This document shows, one piece after another, positions 1-44,810 of a stretch of DNA of 64,000 nucleotides. How positions within the stretch are numbered: the first letter of the stretch is position 1; every line of letters begins with the position of its first letter. The notes under the pieces are model-generated. The model saw only the letters and a list, made by a program, of their open reading frames with translations. It had not been told where the DNA came from and did no database searches. The translations under genes were made by a program, and so were the position numbers. The DNA is from Arctopsyche grandis (Eukaryota; Arthropoda; Insecta; Trichoptera; Hydropsychidae): contig NC_135366.1 of assembly GCF_051622035.1 (NCBI RefSeq), forward strand, positions 3,131,001 to 3,195,000, read 5' to 3'.

Positions 1-2480
1 CGGGTTTGAAATCCTCATCGGTACTTTCATCAGAATCCTCACCGCCCTCTCCACCACCACCGTCCTCATCTCGTTCTTTGGCTTCTGCTTTGACACGAGC
101 CAAATATGCATCTGGTTCATTTTCTGCATCAGAATCACCAAAGTCATCTTTGTACGATTGTTTATCCTATAAAAATATTTCATATTGTACATAGAAAAAT
201 GTTTCATATTGTATATAGATAAAATTGGGCATTTATTTTATAATTACAGATTTGCCAGTATTCTTCACGTGTAGTTTTTTAGACGATATGAAATCGAAAA
301 GTTTACTATATTCTTCTTTTTCGATGCTGCTAAAAGTGTGTACGGTTCCTGACTTTAATTCTACTTCAAAGTCGAAAGATCTGTAAGTTATGAAAAATTT
401 TTAGTACACGTAATTTAACTTTGTATACTTTATTTTTGATAACCCTTTTTGAATATTACCGTGTAGAACCACCACTCCTGGCAAAGTTAACTGAGGCGAT
501 TTCTTCGAAACGAATATGTATCGGAGGCTTATGAACATATATAAAGCCTTTTTCTAAAGGATACAATAGACCAGCTGTAGCTTTATAAGAACAACCTATT
601 GCAGGAGTCCCAGTGTGACTGAAATCAATATTTTAATATGACTATTTGAAAAATAGAAATAAAACATAAGCAGTTGAAAAGTAAATTTACCCAACAAAAT
701 TTCCAGGACCTGTTAATCTTCTGTTAATAATAACTTTCATTATTTTACCTAGAACTTCATAAGTAGGACCAGATAATTCTTTTGTGATTTTATCCTCATA
801 CTTTTCCTTTAGTTCTTCTCTAAAATTATAATGTTTTTATATTTGTAAATAGACGGTAATAATCATATTTAAACAAATAAAAAAAATATATTACTTTGAG
901 AATGGTAATACTATAGTAGTTTCTTCTTCTTTACCAAAAAGTAGTACTAAGAAATGGTAGCGGGTTTGTCCCTGTTTGATCGGGGGATCCAACGAGACAA
1001 TGAAAAACATTTGTCTTGAATCTTTATGGGGCAGCAAAAACAGTCGAAGTACAGTAGTCATTGGAATTTTATAATCAAATGTCTTTCCGTGAAGTTGGAA
1101 AAACGAGTGGAATATTTTGATGTCATAACGACCACTGGAAAATAGCAATTAGGTTAGTAGAATGAATTTTTATATGTTATTGCTGAATAATATAAAAAAA
1201 AGTATTAACCGAGGTGTAAGGCATTGCAATTCTCTAAATATAGCAATAGCATCACCGGACACAGATATAACACTAGCTTTGTTCATAACTTGTTCATGGA
1301 ATGCATCCACAGGATCAAGATCACCAGCCATTTCGCTAGTCGGAATGTGAAAGCGCATTTCCATTAATGAGACGGGGGTATCGTCATTCTGAAATAAGAA
1401 ATTTTACAAATGTTACAAATTGAAAACACAAACTATACATTTTTTTAAATATGTTAAATGCAATACCTGATGGAATTCCAAGGTTATTTCATTTTTCCCT
1501 GTATTACACTGAGAGACATTATTCAATGGAATTTCGAAAGCTGTTCTGCTGCCGACATTAAAACTAAGAAGAGCTCCAGTAAATTTGGCTGTACCCCAAT
1601 TCCAGCCTTTTAACGATAATTCCTTTTCTAACATATCCTTATCATAATTTGATTTAAAAAACTTGGCAACTTTTTCTTGCTCCTGAAAAAAAGTAAGTAT
1701 TGTAAATATGTGAAATTGATTCAGATACAATGTAAAATTTTTAGATAAATTTCATACTCCTTCTTTGAAACCACCAAATCTGTGAAGAATGCCATTCTTC
1801 ATAAATATTCTCAATCCCCAAGAGCCGACGAAGCGTTGGAAATTTACAAGTTCCATGTCGTTGGAAGAGATTTGTTCTACTTTTCCAGTTTTGCTGTTTT
1901 TGAATATGATGTTTTGGTCTGTCATCTTTAATCGTCCAGGCACCTAAACAATAAAATAAATTCGATTAAAAGAGCAAGTAAGGACGAACAGTCATAGGGT
2001 ATAAACAAAATTTACATTCAATATCTTCAATGTACATATTCTCCGGCGAAATCTTTGGGTAATGTTAGTATAAACAATATAGGACTTTGAAAGTCAATTA
2101 GATAATCAATCTTTTGCTTTGAATGTGTAGGCGTTAGAATTAGAAAGGGTGTCTTAGCATCAAGCTTATTTTGACATTTATATCTTAAACAAATGATTTA
2201 TGTTGTCAAACAAGTTTAGACATGTGTATGTAGCTTCGGTTTTATCTTATCCATGACGGCGTAATAGATTTTAAGGATGGGATAAAAAATAAAATTTAGG
2301 AAGGATACATATTGAAGATAATGATGACATTTTTGGCGCGAAATGACTTTCACACCGTAATCGAGAGGTTATGTACGATGCCGGAAAGGAACGTATGGAA
2401 ACGACAAGTTATGGGAATTGGATACTCACCATGGAGCCTTTTACTTCAGCTGATATATCAGAGTACTCCAAAAATTCCAT
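1..2480 (-). CDS. Ssrp: SSRP1, FACT complex subunit (3' end beyond window)
   Basis: FACT histone-chaperone subunit that with SPT16 handles H2A-H2B during transcription and replication; nuclear. Nine exons on the minus strand: 2480-2430 (start ATG at 2480), 1943-1758, 1682-1467, 1388-1210, 1134-895, 819-691, 618-460, 380-248 and 166-1. All junctions are GT-AG and the phases agree throughout, giving about 486 residues. The first 150 residues are the N-terminal PH-like domain (QNIIFKNSKTGKVEQISSND, RFVGSWGLRIFMKNG). The middle double-PH region follows, with the family signature GCSYKATAGLLYPLEKGFIY and HIRFEEIASVNFARSGGSTR. The last visible exon begins the acidic stretch (DFGDSDAENEPDAYLARVKAE, then Glu/Asp/Gly-rich). 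The HMG box should lie left of position 1. Identification is secure; gene span is partial. Confidence 0.96.
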
Positions 2481-2934
2481 CTCGCTAGCAAATAAATGAA
2501 CTGTGGGTTAGAAATAAGAATCAAGAGCACCGGCCCAGCGGCACCGAGATCACCACAAGAATAATTGTTTTGGTGACAGACTGAGAGAGTGGTAGCACAG
2601 CGCGTTGTATATGAACACTGTGATACGACGCAATAAATCGTATACAACTTAAATTACGGTTTTCTAGTTATATACGACTGTATATATTTTCAGAATTACT
2701 GGTACAGACTAATTACACAAAGCGTCATCTGTAACCTGACTAAACAAGCGAAATACTAGCGCTTTCGAATATAAAGCTAGTGGTAACACGTGTTTCATAA
2801 AACATAATGGCCATCCGTGCGTTATAATTGCAGCTTTATAAATTGAATGTCAAAATTAGAGATTGATTTTGACAATTAAAATGATATTGTAATATCATTT
2901 TGAACACGAAAATGAGATTCACAGTTCATTAAAC
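2481..2934. other. SSRP1 5' flank / promoter-side DNA
   Basis: Sequence upstream of the SSRP1 start codon up to the LTR element. It should contain the 5' UTR and promoter. I see no clear TATA box or other decisive motif. Confidence 0.4.
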
Positions 2935-2938
2935 AGGT

Positions 2939-3829
2939 TGTAGGAATCTCGTCGTCGTCATCGTCATCGAAACCTTCGAGAATATTCCGCAACAACAAAA
3001 TACATCGAGCGGAACAGCATCAAGCATTCCAGAAAATTCGACGCCTCGACGAAAACAAAATTCCTCTCGTACGCGTCAATAACCACTTCCATCAAGCATT
3101 CCAGAAAATTCGACGCCTCGACGAAAACAAAATTCCTTTCGTACGCATCAATAAACTAAATGCTCATACGACCACTTCCATCAAGCATTCCAGAAAATTC
3201 GACGCCTCGACGAAAACAAAATTCCTTTCGTACGCGTCAATAACCACTTCCACCAAGCATTCCAGAAACACTATAAAAGGAGGTACAACGCAAACAACGC
3301 CAGTCGACCCACAACAGCAAGCGTCGACACACAGCACCAGACCAGTCGACCCACAGCAGCAAGCGTCGACACACAGCAGCAGACCAGTCAACATACAGCT
3401 CCTGACCAGCCACCACTACACTACGCGGACTTGGAAGATCAACCAGCCGGACGAGCCAGCAACACACTGCCGTATCCAGAGACCTTCCGTACATAGCTGA
3501 ATGCTGAGCCAGCGACACTCTACCATATCCAGAGACCGCTGAACGACATACTTTTGCCCACAAATACCATACCTTTGTACAACCATAGGCAAACAATAAA
3601 ACTTTATAAAACTAGCACAACAGTGTTTCGTTAGGCCGGGATACGGTCAACACACATGTAACCCGCCTACATTGGTACTAATCCGACGTGATCTACGCAA
3701 CCTTCTGATCATCCAACAGCGCTGTCAACACACATCGCTACCCCGCCTACATTGGTGACCCCATCTTTGAACCACACAACAGTGTTTCGTTAGGCCGGGA
3801 TACGGTCAACACATCGTACCCCGCCTACA
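2939..3829 (+). repeat. 5' LTR of the non-autonomous element
   Basis: Starts TGTAGGAATCTCG and ends CCCCGCCTACA. Contains a TATA-like CTATAAAAGG near 3272 and AATAAA near 3594. Within the last 170 bases the LTR-end/PBS junction (CCCGCCTACATTGGT) occurs twice more, near 3662 and 3742. The LTR is therefore longer than its relatives, which end at the first of these junctions. Confidence 0.93.
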
Positions 3830-3850
3830 TTGGTGACCCCATCTTTGAAC
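3830..3850 (+). promoter_or_regulatory. Putative primer-binding site
   Basis: TTGGTGACCCC immediately follows the 5' LTR. The TGG start is what complementarity to a tRNA CCA tail predicts. The priming tRNA is not identified. Confidence 0.55.
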
Positions 3851-3854
3851 TACG

Positions 3855-4260
3855 CAGCCTTCATAGCAGTCAACAGCGCAGTCAACATCGCAGCCCACAG
3901 CGCAGCCTACATAGCAGCCTACATCGCAGCCTTCATAGCAGTCAACAGCGCAGTCAACACGGCAGCCCACAGTGCAGCCTCCACAACAACCAACAGCCGC
4001 CACGACAGCAGCCCACAGCGCAGCCTACATAGCAGCCTACATCGCAGCCTTCATAGCTGTCAACAGCGCAGTCAACACGGCAGCCCACAGTGCAGCCTCC
4101 ACAACAACCAACAGCCGCCACGACAGCAGTCAACAGCGCAGCCTACATAGCAGCCCACAGCGCAGCCCACATAGCAGCCCACATCGCAGCCTACATAGCA
4201 GCCCACATCGCAGCCTACATAGCAGCCCACATCGCAGCCTACAGAGCAGCCTGCACAACA
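3855..4260 (+). repeat. Short-unit minisatellite inside the LTR element
   Basis: Degenerate reiteration of a roughly 12-base unit resembling GCAGCCYACATM, interspersed with CAGTCAACAGCG. A longer block (near 3960-4020 and 4075-4135) is itself duplicated. Reading frames through it are Ala/Ser/His/Gln-rich low complexity and are not judged to be genes. Confidence 0.85.
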
Positions 4261-4440
4261 GCACCGTCCAGACCGACACAAACCTTCACTACCATTGTAA
4301 CGACCGAAACAGTAACATGGTGTGAAAGTACATATGGACCAGCTACCAACACAACCCGCTGTTGAGTCAACCCACTCCAGCACAACCGGCGAAACAAATC
4401 GCCACTGAGCCAACTAGCTCCAACACAACACAGCCGCTGT

Positions 4441-5120
4441 CGAGACAACTAACTCCAGCACAACCAACGAAGACCAGCACTCAACGCACTTCGTCAACCA
4501 ACGTTCTTCACGCAAGATCCGCTGTCGAGACAACTAACTCCAGCACAACCAACGAAGACCAGCACTCAACGCACTTTGTCAACCAACGTTCTTCACGCAA
4601 GATCCGCTGTCGAGACAACTAACTCCAGCACAACCAACGAAGACCAGCACTCAACGCACTTCGTCAACCAACGTTCTTCACGCAAGATCCGCTGTCGAGA
4701 CAACTAACTCCAGCACAACCAACGAAGACCAGCACTCAACGCACTTCGTCAACCAACGTTCTTCACGCAAGATCCGCTGTCGAGACAACTAACTCCAGCA
4801 CAACCAACGAAGACCAGCACTCAACGCACTTCGTCAACCAACGTTCTTCACGCAAGATCCGCTGTCGAGACAACTAACTCCAGCACAACCAACGAAGACC
4901 AGCACTCAACGCACTTCGTCAACCAACGTTCTTCACGCAAGATCCGCTGTCGAGACAACTAACTCCAGCACAACCAACGAAGACCAGCACTCAACGCACT
5001 TCGTCAACCAACGTTCTTCACGCAAGATCCGCTGTCGAGACAACTAACTCCAGCACAACCAACGAAGACCAGCACTCAACGCACTTCGTCAACCAACGTT
5101 CTTCACGCAAGACCCGCTGC
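4441..5120 (+). repeat. 85-bp satellite array, 8 copies, inside the LTR element
   Basis: The 85-bp unit beginning CGAGACAACTAACTCCAGCA starts at 4441, 4526, 4611, 4696, 4781, 4866, 4951 and 5036, with a partial ninth at 5121. Copies are nearly identical. Flanks at 4250-4440 and 5165-5360 are diverged copies of each other, suggesting the array grew between halves of an older duplication. Confidence 0.95.
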
Positions 5121-5421
5121 CGAGACAACTAACTCCAGCACAACCAGCAAAACAGTCACGCGAATGACTCCACGCAGAACACAGCAGCCTGCACAACAGC
5201 ACCATCCAAGCCATCACAAACCTTCACTACCAACGCAGCTCGCCCAAAATAAGCAACCTGGTAGAGAACAAGACTTGGACCGGCATGCAACACAAGACCC
5301 GCTGTTGAGACAACTTTCTCCAGCACAACCGGACAAACAACGACGCCATCGAGTCAACAGACTCCAACACATCAAGATTCCCACAAAATCACACACATCG
5401 CTAACACTCACCGGAGAGCCA

Positions 5422-6312
5422 TGTAGGAATCTCGTCGTCGTCATCGTCATCGAAACCTTCGAGAATATTCCGCAACAACAAAATACATCGAGCGGAACAG
5501 CATCAAGCATTCCAGAAAATTCGACGCCTCGACGAAAACAAAATTCCTCTCGTACGCGTCAATAACCACTTCCATCAAGCATTCCAGAAAATTCGACGCC
5601 TCGACGAAAACAAAATTCCTTTCGTACGCATCAATAAACTAAATGCTCATACGACCACTTCCATCAAGCATTCCAGAAAATTCGACGCCTCGACGAAAAC
5701 AAAATTCCTTTCGTACGCGTCAATAACCACTTCCACCAAGCATTCCAGAAACACTATAAAAGGAGGTACAACGCAAACAACGCCAGTCGACCCACAACAG
5801 CAAGCGTCGACACACAGCACCAGACCAGTCGACCCACAGCAGCAAGCGTCGACACACAGCAGCAGACCAGTCAACATACAGCTCCTGACCAGCCACCACT
5901 ACACTACGCGGACTTGGAAGATCAACCAGCCGGACGAGCCAGCAACACACTGCCGTATCCAGAGACCTTCCGTACATAGCTGAATGCTGAGCCAGCGACA
6001 CTCTACCATATCCAGAGACCGCTGAACGACATACTTTTGCCCACAAATACCATACCTTTGTACAACCATAGGCAAACAATAAAACTTTATAAAACTAGCA
6101 CAACAGTGTTTCGTTAGGCCGGGATACGGTCAACACACATGTAACCCGCCTACATTGGTACTAATCCGACGTGATCTACGCAACCTTCTGATCATCCAAC
6201 AGCGCTGTCAACACACATCGCTACCCCGCCTACATTGGTGACCCCATCTTTGAACCACACAACAGTGTTTCGTTAGGCCGGGATACGGTCAACACATCGT
6301 ACCCCGCCTACA
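5422..6312 (+). repeat. 3' LTR of the non-autonomous element
   Basis: Same length and apparently same sequence as the 5' LTR, including the two extra internal LTR-end copies. No strong polypurine tract precedes it; only the short purine run GGAGAG lies just upstream. Confidence 0.93.
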
Positions 6313-6316
6313 AGGT

Positions 6317-6689
6317 TAAAAAAAATCACGCCTAAAAAAATCTTTTTCATAATAAAAATTGAAAAAGGAACTGATAAGTTCCAAAACGTTACAGTTGTTG
6401 GTTACTTGAACTAAAACTGAAACATTAATAAATAGCAAAATATTTTATTACTTCTAGTCAAATTTCAAAACAGGAAAACCATCAAAGGTTTATTGGAAAC
6501 ATCAACATGCTTTTGTGTTTTACTTTATAATCCAAGTAGCTTATAATTGTAGAAGTACCAACAAATGTTAAATTTATTTCATAAAATTATTTCACCTTTT
6601 CGAATTTATAAATACATAAAATAGATAAAAAATTTAAATTATAAAAATGTACATTGAAAAATCGATGTTTTCTTTTATATGAAAAAATC
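6317..6689. other. AT-rich spacer, nothing recognised
   Basis: Single-copy-looking AT-rich DNA between the LTR element and the first MITE of the Hip1 upstream region. No gene or repeat end is visible. Confidence 0.4.
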
Positions 6690-7075
6690 GGTTCGGTGAT
6701 TATTCGGCACGAAACGATCTCGTGGCACTAAAATCTCGATCACCGAGCATCTGGCACCCAAAAATTCCATCCATCGAGAGTTAACCATTCGAACTATTAT
6801 ATGTATAATATTGTGGCGGCTCGCTTATACGACATAGTCGAGTTTGGTTGCCTTCCTGTGAGTGGGGACCAACTCGGCTGGGTTCGGAAAGCCGCTACTC
6901 ACTCTGCCTTCAGCTGTCATAAATAAAACACTTGCGTTAACATGCCAGTCGTCTCATTCGTTCATCCCCCATAATATTAACGAAAACTCGAATGCTAGAT
7001 ATTCTGTATTCACGATTTTCGTGGCATTGTCTGTTATGTGTGCGATCGCAATATGCGAAAAAATCCATAAAGTTC
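6690..7075 (+). mobile_element. MITE copy (9-bp-TSD family) split by a solo LTR
   Basis: Left half starts GGTTCGGTGATTATTCGGC and the right half carries the family's GATATTCTGTATTCACGATT-type arm. The 160-bp LTR at 6812-6971 sits in its centre. Right terminus is degraded, so the boundary is approximate. The best-preserved member is at 17312-17525. Confidence 0.7.
6812..6971 (+). mobile_element. 160-bp solo LTR
   Basis: Starts TGTGGCGGCTCG and ends CATCCCCCA. It contains AATAAA near 6923 and is flanked by TAATAT on both sides (6806-6811, 6972-6977). A second copy of exactly 160 bp lies on the minus strand at 47804-47963. TG...CA ends, a poly(A) signal and a target duplication make it an LTR, probably of a TRIM-type element. 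Confidence 0.8.
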
Positions 7076-7108
7076 GTATGATATTAAAAAATGATGACAT
7101 GAATTTAC

Positions 7109-7309
7109 GGTTCAGTGATTTGCCGCAAAAAGCGATCTATTGCAAGTCACTAAAATTTCGATCACGGAACATCTGACATTCAAAAAGTCTATCAATCGAA
7201 AGCTAACCACGCGAAATATTGTAGTAACGTGAACTCGTGTGCTAGATGTTCCGTGATCGAGATTTTAGTTACTTGCGCGAGATCTCTTTTTTCGGAACAA
7301 TCCGTTTAC
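7109..7309 (+). mobile_element. MITE copy, 9-bp-TSD family
   Basis: Begins GGTTCAGTGATTTGCCGC and ends CGGAACAATCCGTTTAC. Flanks TGAATTTAC and AGAAATTAC match at 7 of 9 positions, as expected for an old 9-bp duplication. Confidence 0.7.
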
Positions 7310-7623
7310 AGAAATTACATTACTAATCAAATAGGGAATTTTAATGATAAAATACGTAGAAACATTTATAGCGTTCATGCATATCAGATATGTTAAATGC
7401 GTCGAATTTCTGGCCGGTTCAATAAAGATATTTTAGAAAAGACAACCTAAAGAATTTGCATTCGACACATGGTCATCGTTTGAGTCGTCAATGCCTCCGT
7501 TTTGTTTATCAATCCACAGAAGAAACCGAATCTACTATTCCAGTAGAGCGGCGACTGTGTCGTCCGTCGGTTGTGTTCGAGCGGGAGCGTGTTGTTGTGG
7601 GCGTGTCGTTGTCGGGAGATCCG

Positions 7624-40529
<32,906 letters not shown>

Positions 40530-42774
40530 TGTGTTGTCGTTCAATGTAACTATGGATAATAAATAAGACGTATGAAATTTTAAGTAATAATACTACAAAA
40601 AACACCAATAATAATGTTAAATATAAATTTATACGATGTAAATCTAATTTTTAATATATATGTAGATGTGAAGTAGGGGTGAGATTCAAATCTTAAACTT
40701 TCATTTCTTTTTATTTTCATAATCAAATATGCTTATGAATGAAACATTCTGTAGAAAATAAAGTGGTTGAAATAAAGCGAGGCCGTTGCGTTGGAATGTC
40801 ACTGATGACCTAAGGCAGGCTTGCTCTTAAGTTGTGTAATATACCTGGGACTGGGTCTGGTATTAGATGTGAACTATCACTGTCGTGACGGCCTCGATTA
40901 AAGCCAAAGATATAAGATATATAATTGTACCGATGATTCTTACTACTGTCAAATTGATGTTAAGATAGAGTGGCCATTTTTTTAATTGTAATTCAATGAC
41001 ATTCCATAAGATGCCTGTCGTTGAATGTATCGTAAAACATTATTTGACGTGTTTTATACTTTTTTAATTTTTTTTTTATATATATACTATTAGAGGAATA
41101 CATAGCGTTGATACATTCACGGTCGGCCTGTCATATCAATTTGAGTAATTATGTAATAGTTCGTTTTAGTGTCAATTCTGAATTACATACATAATATATT
41201 TTTTTATTTCTGAAAGAGTACTTTTTTAGATCATCCATGAGTGAATGTTTGTATGTGGTTTTTCTGTAACGAGATGCTGCTAACGAGGGTCGCTCTCGTT
41301 AGTGGCTCGTTTTTATAATGGAAAATTTTCTTGAGACTTTGGACGGGTTTATTATATTTTTAAATGTTTTCAAGGCAGGCGATTTTTGTGTATGTGTGAG
41401 CCTCATATTTGTAACAATTAGTGAGAAGAACATTGTGTAATTATAACGATTTTTCAAACAATGGTAGATTGTACGATTCAAATATTATTCAACGTTATTT
41501 CATGTATGCAAAGTGATATGTATATAAAAATTACTTTAAAAAACAATAAATATATATATATATATATACATATTTTGTTCATATAAATGATATGTTATGT
41601 TTTTAATGATGAGTAAATCATTCCATTATTAATTTTGAGTGTTTTTTTCCCCCCCAATTTATTTCATTGTTGTATTATTTTATAAATAATCAAGACTGTT
41701 TGGGTTTATTTTTAACGATTCGACTTTATTGTATTTTATACATGTAGCAAAAAACCTGTGTCGGTATGGGATTCATTTAAGCGCATTAAATGTTTTATTA
41801 TTTAAATACATTAACAATTTTCTTTATACATTATAATAATAATATGTATGTTCTAATTAGTCCTCTTATTACAGTTCATTTATTATTTAATATGTATCCT
41901 TTTTTTCGTATTAAATACTTAAGGGAATCCCGGAACAACCAATCATTACATATCACATATATATATAAACTTATTTGTATTATTAATTGAACAATTCATA
42001 ACATAATAAAAATAGTTCAACATTTGATTTTGAGAAATTGTCTTATTTTTTCTTTTTAAATATGCCATTGACAGCTTAAGTGCTAAAGTACCAGGCCCGC
42101 TACTAGAGCTGTCGGTTTAGAATATATATACACAAGTATTAAAATGGTTTATGCATTACAATCAGTTGATGGTTTATCATGTGTTTCTGTCTAGAGTAGG
42201 GCCTGGTATTGTGTCGATGACTTGCTTCATTGTACTGTTGTATTAAACTACATGCAAAAATACTCTAAAATTAATTCTAACCTTTATGCAAATTGGCTTG
42301 GCAATTATGAATGGTGCGAATTGCGGACATTGGCAGTGTACGTGTCTGTTTTCGCAATGTATAATAGTAAAAATATTGCAACGTGTGGAAAGACATGCTG
42401 GATATTTATCCTAGTATTTACGATGAGCAATCAATTGTAAAATATTCTAATTATAAACACTAAAAATATATTTTTACAAAACGTTTTTTTTTAGGCCGAA
42501 ATTTCACGTTTTGAATTTTAGAACAATCAATATTTCGATTTTGAAGAACAATCCTAACACAAATAAATGCAATCGGTATATAAGAAAACAATGTATGTAA
42601 ATACAAAGAAGATTGAGACGAACAAGTGTAAAGTCATCCGAAACAATGCAATTATTAAGTACGACAGACAAAACAAAAACAAAAAATGGAAATCAGAAGT
42701 AATACCAAAAAAGATATGGCAAACTAGGAACTAAATGGAATTGCTACAGTTTTATCGACTTCGGTACGAATTAA
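40530..42774. other. Hip1 3' UTR and convergent intergenic space
   Basis: AATAAA-type signals occur near 40759 and 41543, the likely Hip1 poly(A) region. The rest is AT-rich and will include the 3' UTR of the convergent CARHSP1 gene. No repeat end is recognised. Confidence 0.5.
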
Positions 42775-44320
42775 TTACATTGTAGGTTGATCCCATTTCA
42801 TGTGCTTTTCTGGCGTTAAGTGCACTATATGCACTGATACTGCTTGGCATTTTTCGAACTTTGGCGGTATGGGGCAAAGTCGATATCTTACTTCGTCACC
42901 AGGCAGAGGAACGTATTCGCCTTCGATGCTGAAAATTCGAACATTCAAATTACAAATAGTCCAAAAAACACAACAATACAACACGATCGATTCAATTCTC
43001 ACTCAGATATATGGACAAATAGATTTTCCCCGCCTCTCTCGGGAGTCACGAATCCGTGCCCTCTCTCCCTGCAGAACGATTTGATGACGCCGACTTCTTG
43101 AGGATTTCCTAGAGCTCGCTCTGATCTGCAAGTTATAAAATTTAACAAGTCTAAATTTAAAATGTTTTCAAGGAATTCTATTCTGGTTAGAGAGACTCCA
43201 GTGTTGAAGTGTCATAAATTTTGGCAAAACTCACTGTTTATAAGAATGAAATGGAAAGTATGGAATGTTGGCAAAAATCCAGACAGTTTTGCATTAAATT
43301 TATAGAATGCACTTTGGATTGTGGACTCGATTCGAAATAGCACATATTTAATAGTTGCTGAAATCGCCTCGTATTAGATTTCAATATTGAATTACAAAAT
43401 AGTATACACGGAAAAGATCACTGATGGTTTTTTGATTCATTGACTAATTTTAGACGACGAATGACGTTATCATATACATGCTTCTAAGTAGCAATATCAG
43501 TTGCTGATTTATTAAGATTTTTTTTTATTTACATAATCCATATCTATAATATTTATACAAAGATAATCCAGTGTGTGAGTTAGATATGATTACAAATCAA
43601 AATGAGAAATGATTCCAAAGATGATATTTGAACAATTCAATTATCATATCATATTATATAAAATTTCCTTGTTGTTGGGAATGTTTTCATTATATTATTT
43701 AGAAATGTATAGATCTTATTCCCAGTGATATATCGAAATAATGCAATTCTAAAGAAACTGGAATCAAGTATAATACTCCGAGTTACATTCAACAAATCTT
43801 TAGATACGAATTTTTGTAACTTGGTTAGGTAAGCGTTTAAAAGGTTGATAATTTTGTCAGAATGTTAAGGAAAGAGTAGGTTAATGAATGTAAGACTCAA
43901 GATAGAATATATTTTAGTCAATGGATTTTGTTTGTTTTTCAATGAAAATATTGTGTTCTACGAATTGAGGTGTCCTTTGGAGTGTTAACTCCCAGTATAA
44001 AGTTCGACGACTTGGTCCACTTTGAAATACACGAAATATTCGGGTGATAATCATCGATGTAGAGGTCATTTTGTTTAACCATCGAGAAGACGAAGAAGAC
44101 GAAGAAGACGATGAGCGTATGTTTACTTTTGTGCAAAGGTTAGCATGCGACGGAGAAAGAAACGAGTGCGAGCGAGAAGAAGTGTGTGAGTGCGAGCGAG
44201 AGAGAGAGAGAGAGAGAGAGAACGACAAGTGACATACGTGGATGCAGTTCTGGTGCGCCTGGTGGTGATGGGACTCGGAAGCGAGAGCCGGGAGCCTTCC
44301 GGGGTCGCTCCGCCTGACAT
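42775..44320 (-). CDS. CARHSP1: CARHSP1-type cold-shock-domain RNA-binding protein
   Basis: Three exons on the minus strand: 44320-44238, 43125-43003, 42928-42775. All junctions are GT-AG and the product is 119 residues. The N-terminal Pro/Ser/Arg segment LPSPITTRRTRTAST matches the phosphorylated region of CARHSP1/PIPPin. The cold-shock domain follows: VGVIKSFCRERGHGFVTPER, ENLFVHISDIEGEYVPLPGD, VRYRLCPIPPKFEKCQAVSV. RNP1 (GHGFVTP) and RNP2 (LFVHIS) are intact, as expected for mRNA 3'-UTR binding and stability control in the cytoplasm. An upstream in-frame ATG at 44395 would add 25 residues, but the start at 44320 matches the family. Confidence 0.93.
43130..44230. other. CARHSP1 intron 1
   Basis: AT-rich intron DNA ending in a (GAC/GAA)-rich stretch at 44085-44115 and a (GA)n microsatellite at 44198-44221 beside exon 1. 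No element recognised. Confidence 0.5.
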
Positions 44321-44657
44321 CTTCGCTTTCGATCCTATGATCTGATCTCTGGTCTCCGTCTCTGATCGAGTTATTTGTAAGCGAATAGCCTGCAACGCGG
44401 ATGCACTGCGCCGGCTGCACCCGCAATGCGCGCCTCTCCGTTTCGCTCAGACGGCTTTTGACAGTCTTCGTTCGCTTTCCAGCTAGTTCTATCTATTTTC
44501 ATGACATTATAATAAATCGTACTGAAGGTTCATTTTGGCCTTATGTTCTGAAATGTCGGAGTGGAACCATATCGTCAGCCCGGGAGAAAAACGTTACAAG
44601 TCAAAAAGTGTTTTTATTCAGTAGATTCAGAGACGATTGAAGTTTGAACGTGGTGTA

Positions 44658-44810
44658 TGGTTACGTCCACACTACCGATATCTACACCCGATATTTACGA
44701 AATTTTCCATAACCAGTTCCTAAATAGCAACCACAGGTTGCAATATGGGAACTAGATATGAAAAATTTCGTAAATATTTGGTGTAGATATCGGTAATGTG
44801 GACGAAGCCA
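44658..44810. mobile_element. 153-bp palindromic MITE
   Basis: Arms TGGTTACGTCCACACTACCG and the complement of TGGCTTCGTCCACATTACCG run to the centre. Target duplication unclear, so superfamily unassigned. Confidence 0.75.

Larger units (their letters stand above)
2939..6312 (+). mobile_element. Complete non-autonomous LTR retrotransposon, 3374 bp
   Basis: Two 891-bp direct repeats (2939-3829 and 5422-6312, constant offset 2483) start TG and end CA and are flanked by the 4-bp duplication AGGT at 2935-2938 and 6313-6316. The LTRs look identical wherever compared, so insertion is recent. The 1.6-kb interior has no gag, protease, reverse transcriptase or integrase; it is made of tandem repeats. 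Movement would need proteins in trans. The 4-bp duplication fits Ty3/Gypsy-type integrases, but superfamily cannot be proven without pol. Orientation is assigned from the PBS-like TTGGTGACCCC after the left LTR. LTRs of the same family occur at 45337-48759 (interrupted) and 49122-49863, on the opposite strand. Confidence 0.93.

Noticed and set aside
3164-3596. Cys/Gly-rich minus-strand frames of 76 and 119 codons, repeated identically at 5647-6079
   Set aside because: They lie antisense in the LTR and recur only because the LTR is duplicated.
3830-4622. Several open frames of 86-133 codons in the LTR element interior
   Set aside because: They are overlapping low-complexity frames on both strands caused by stop-poor tandem repeats. 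None resembles gag or pol.
4441-5120. Regularly spaced repeats that might suggest a CRISPR array
   Set aside because: Units are contiguous 85-bp tandem copies without unique spacers, inside an LTR element of a eukaryote.
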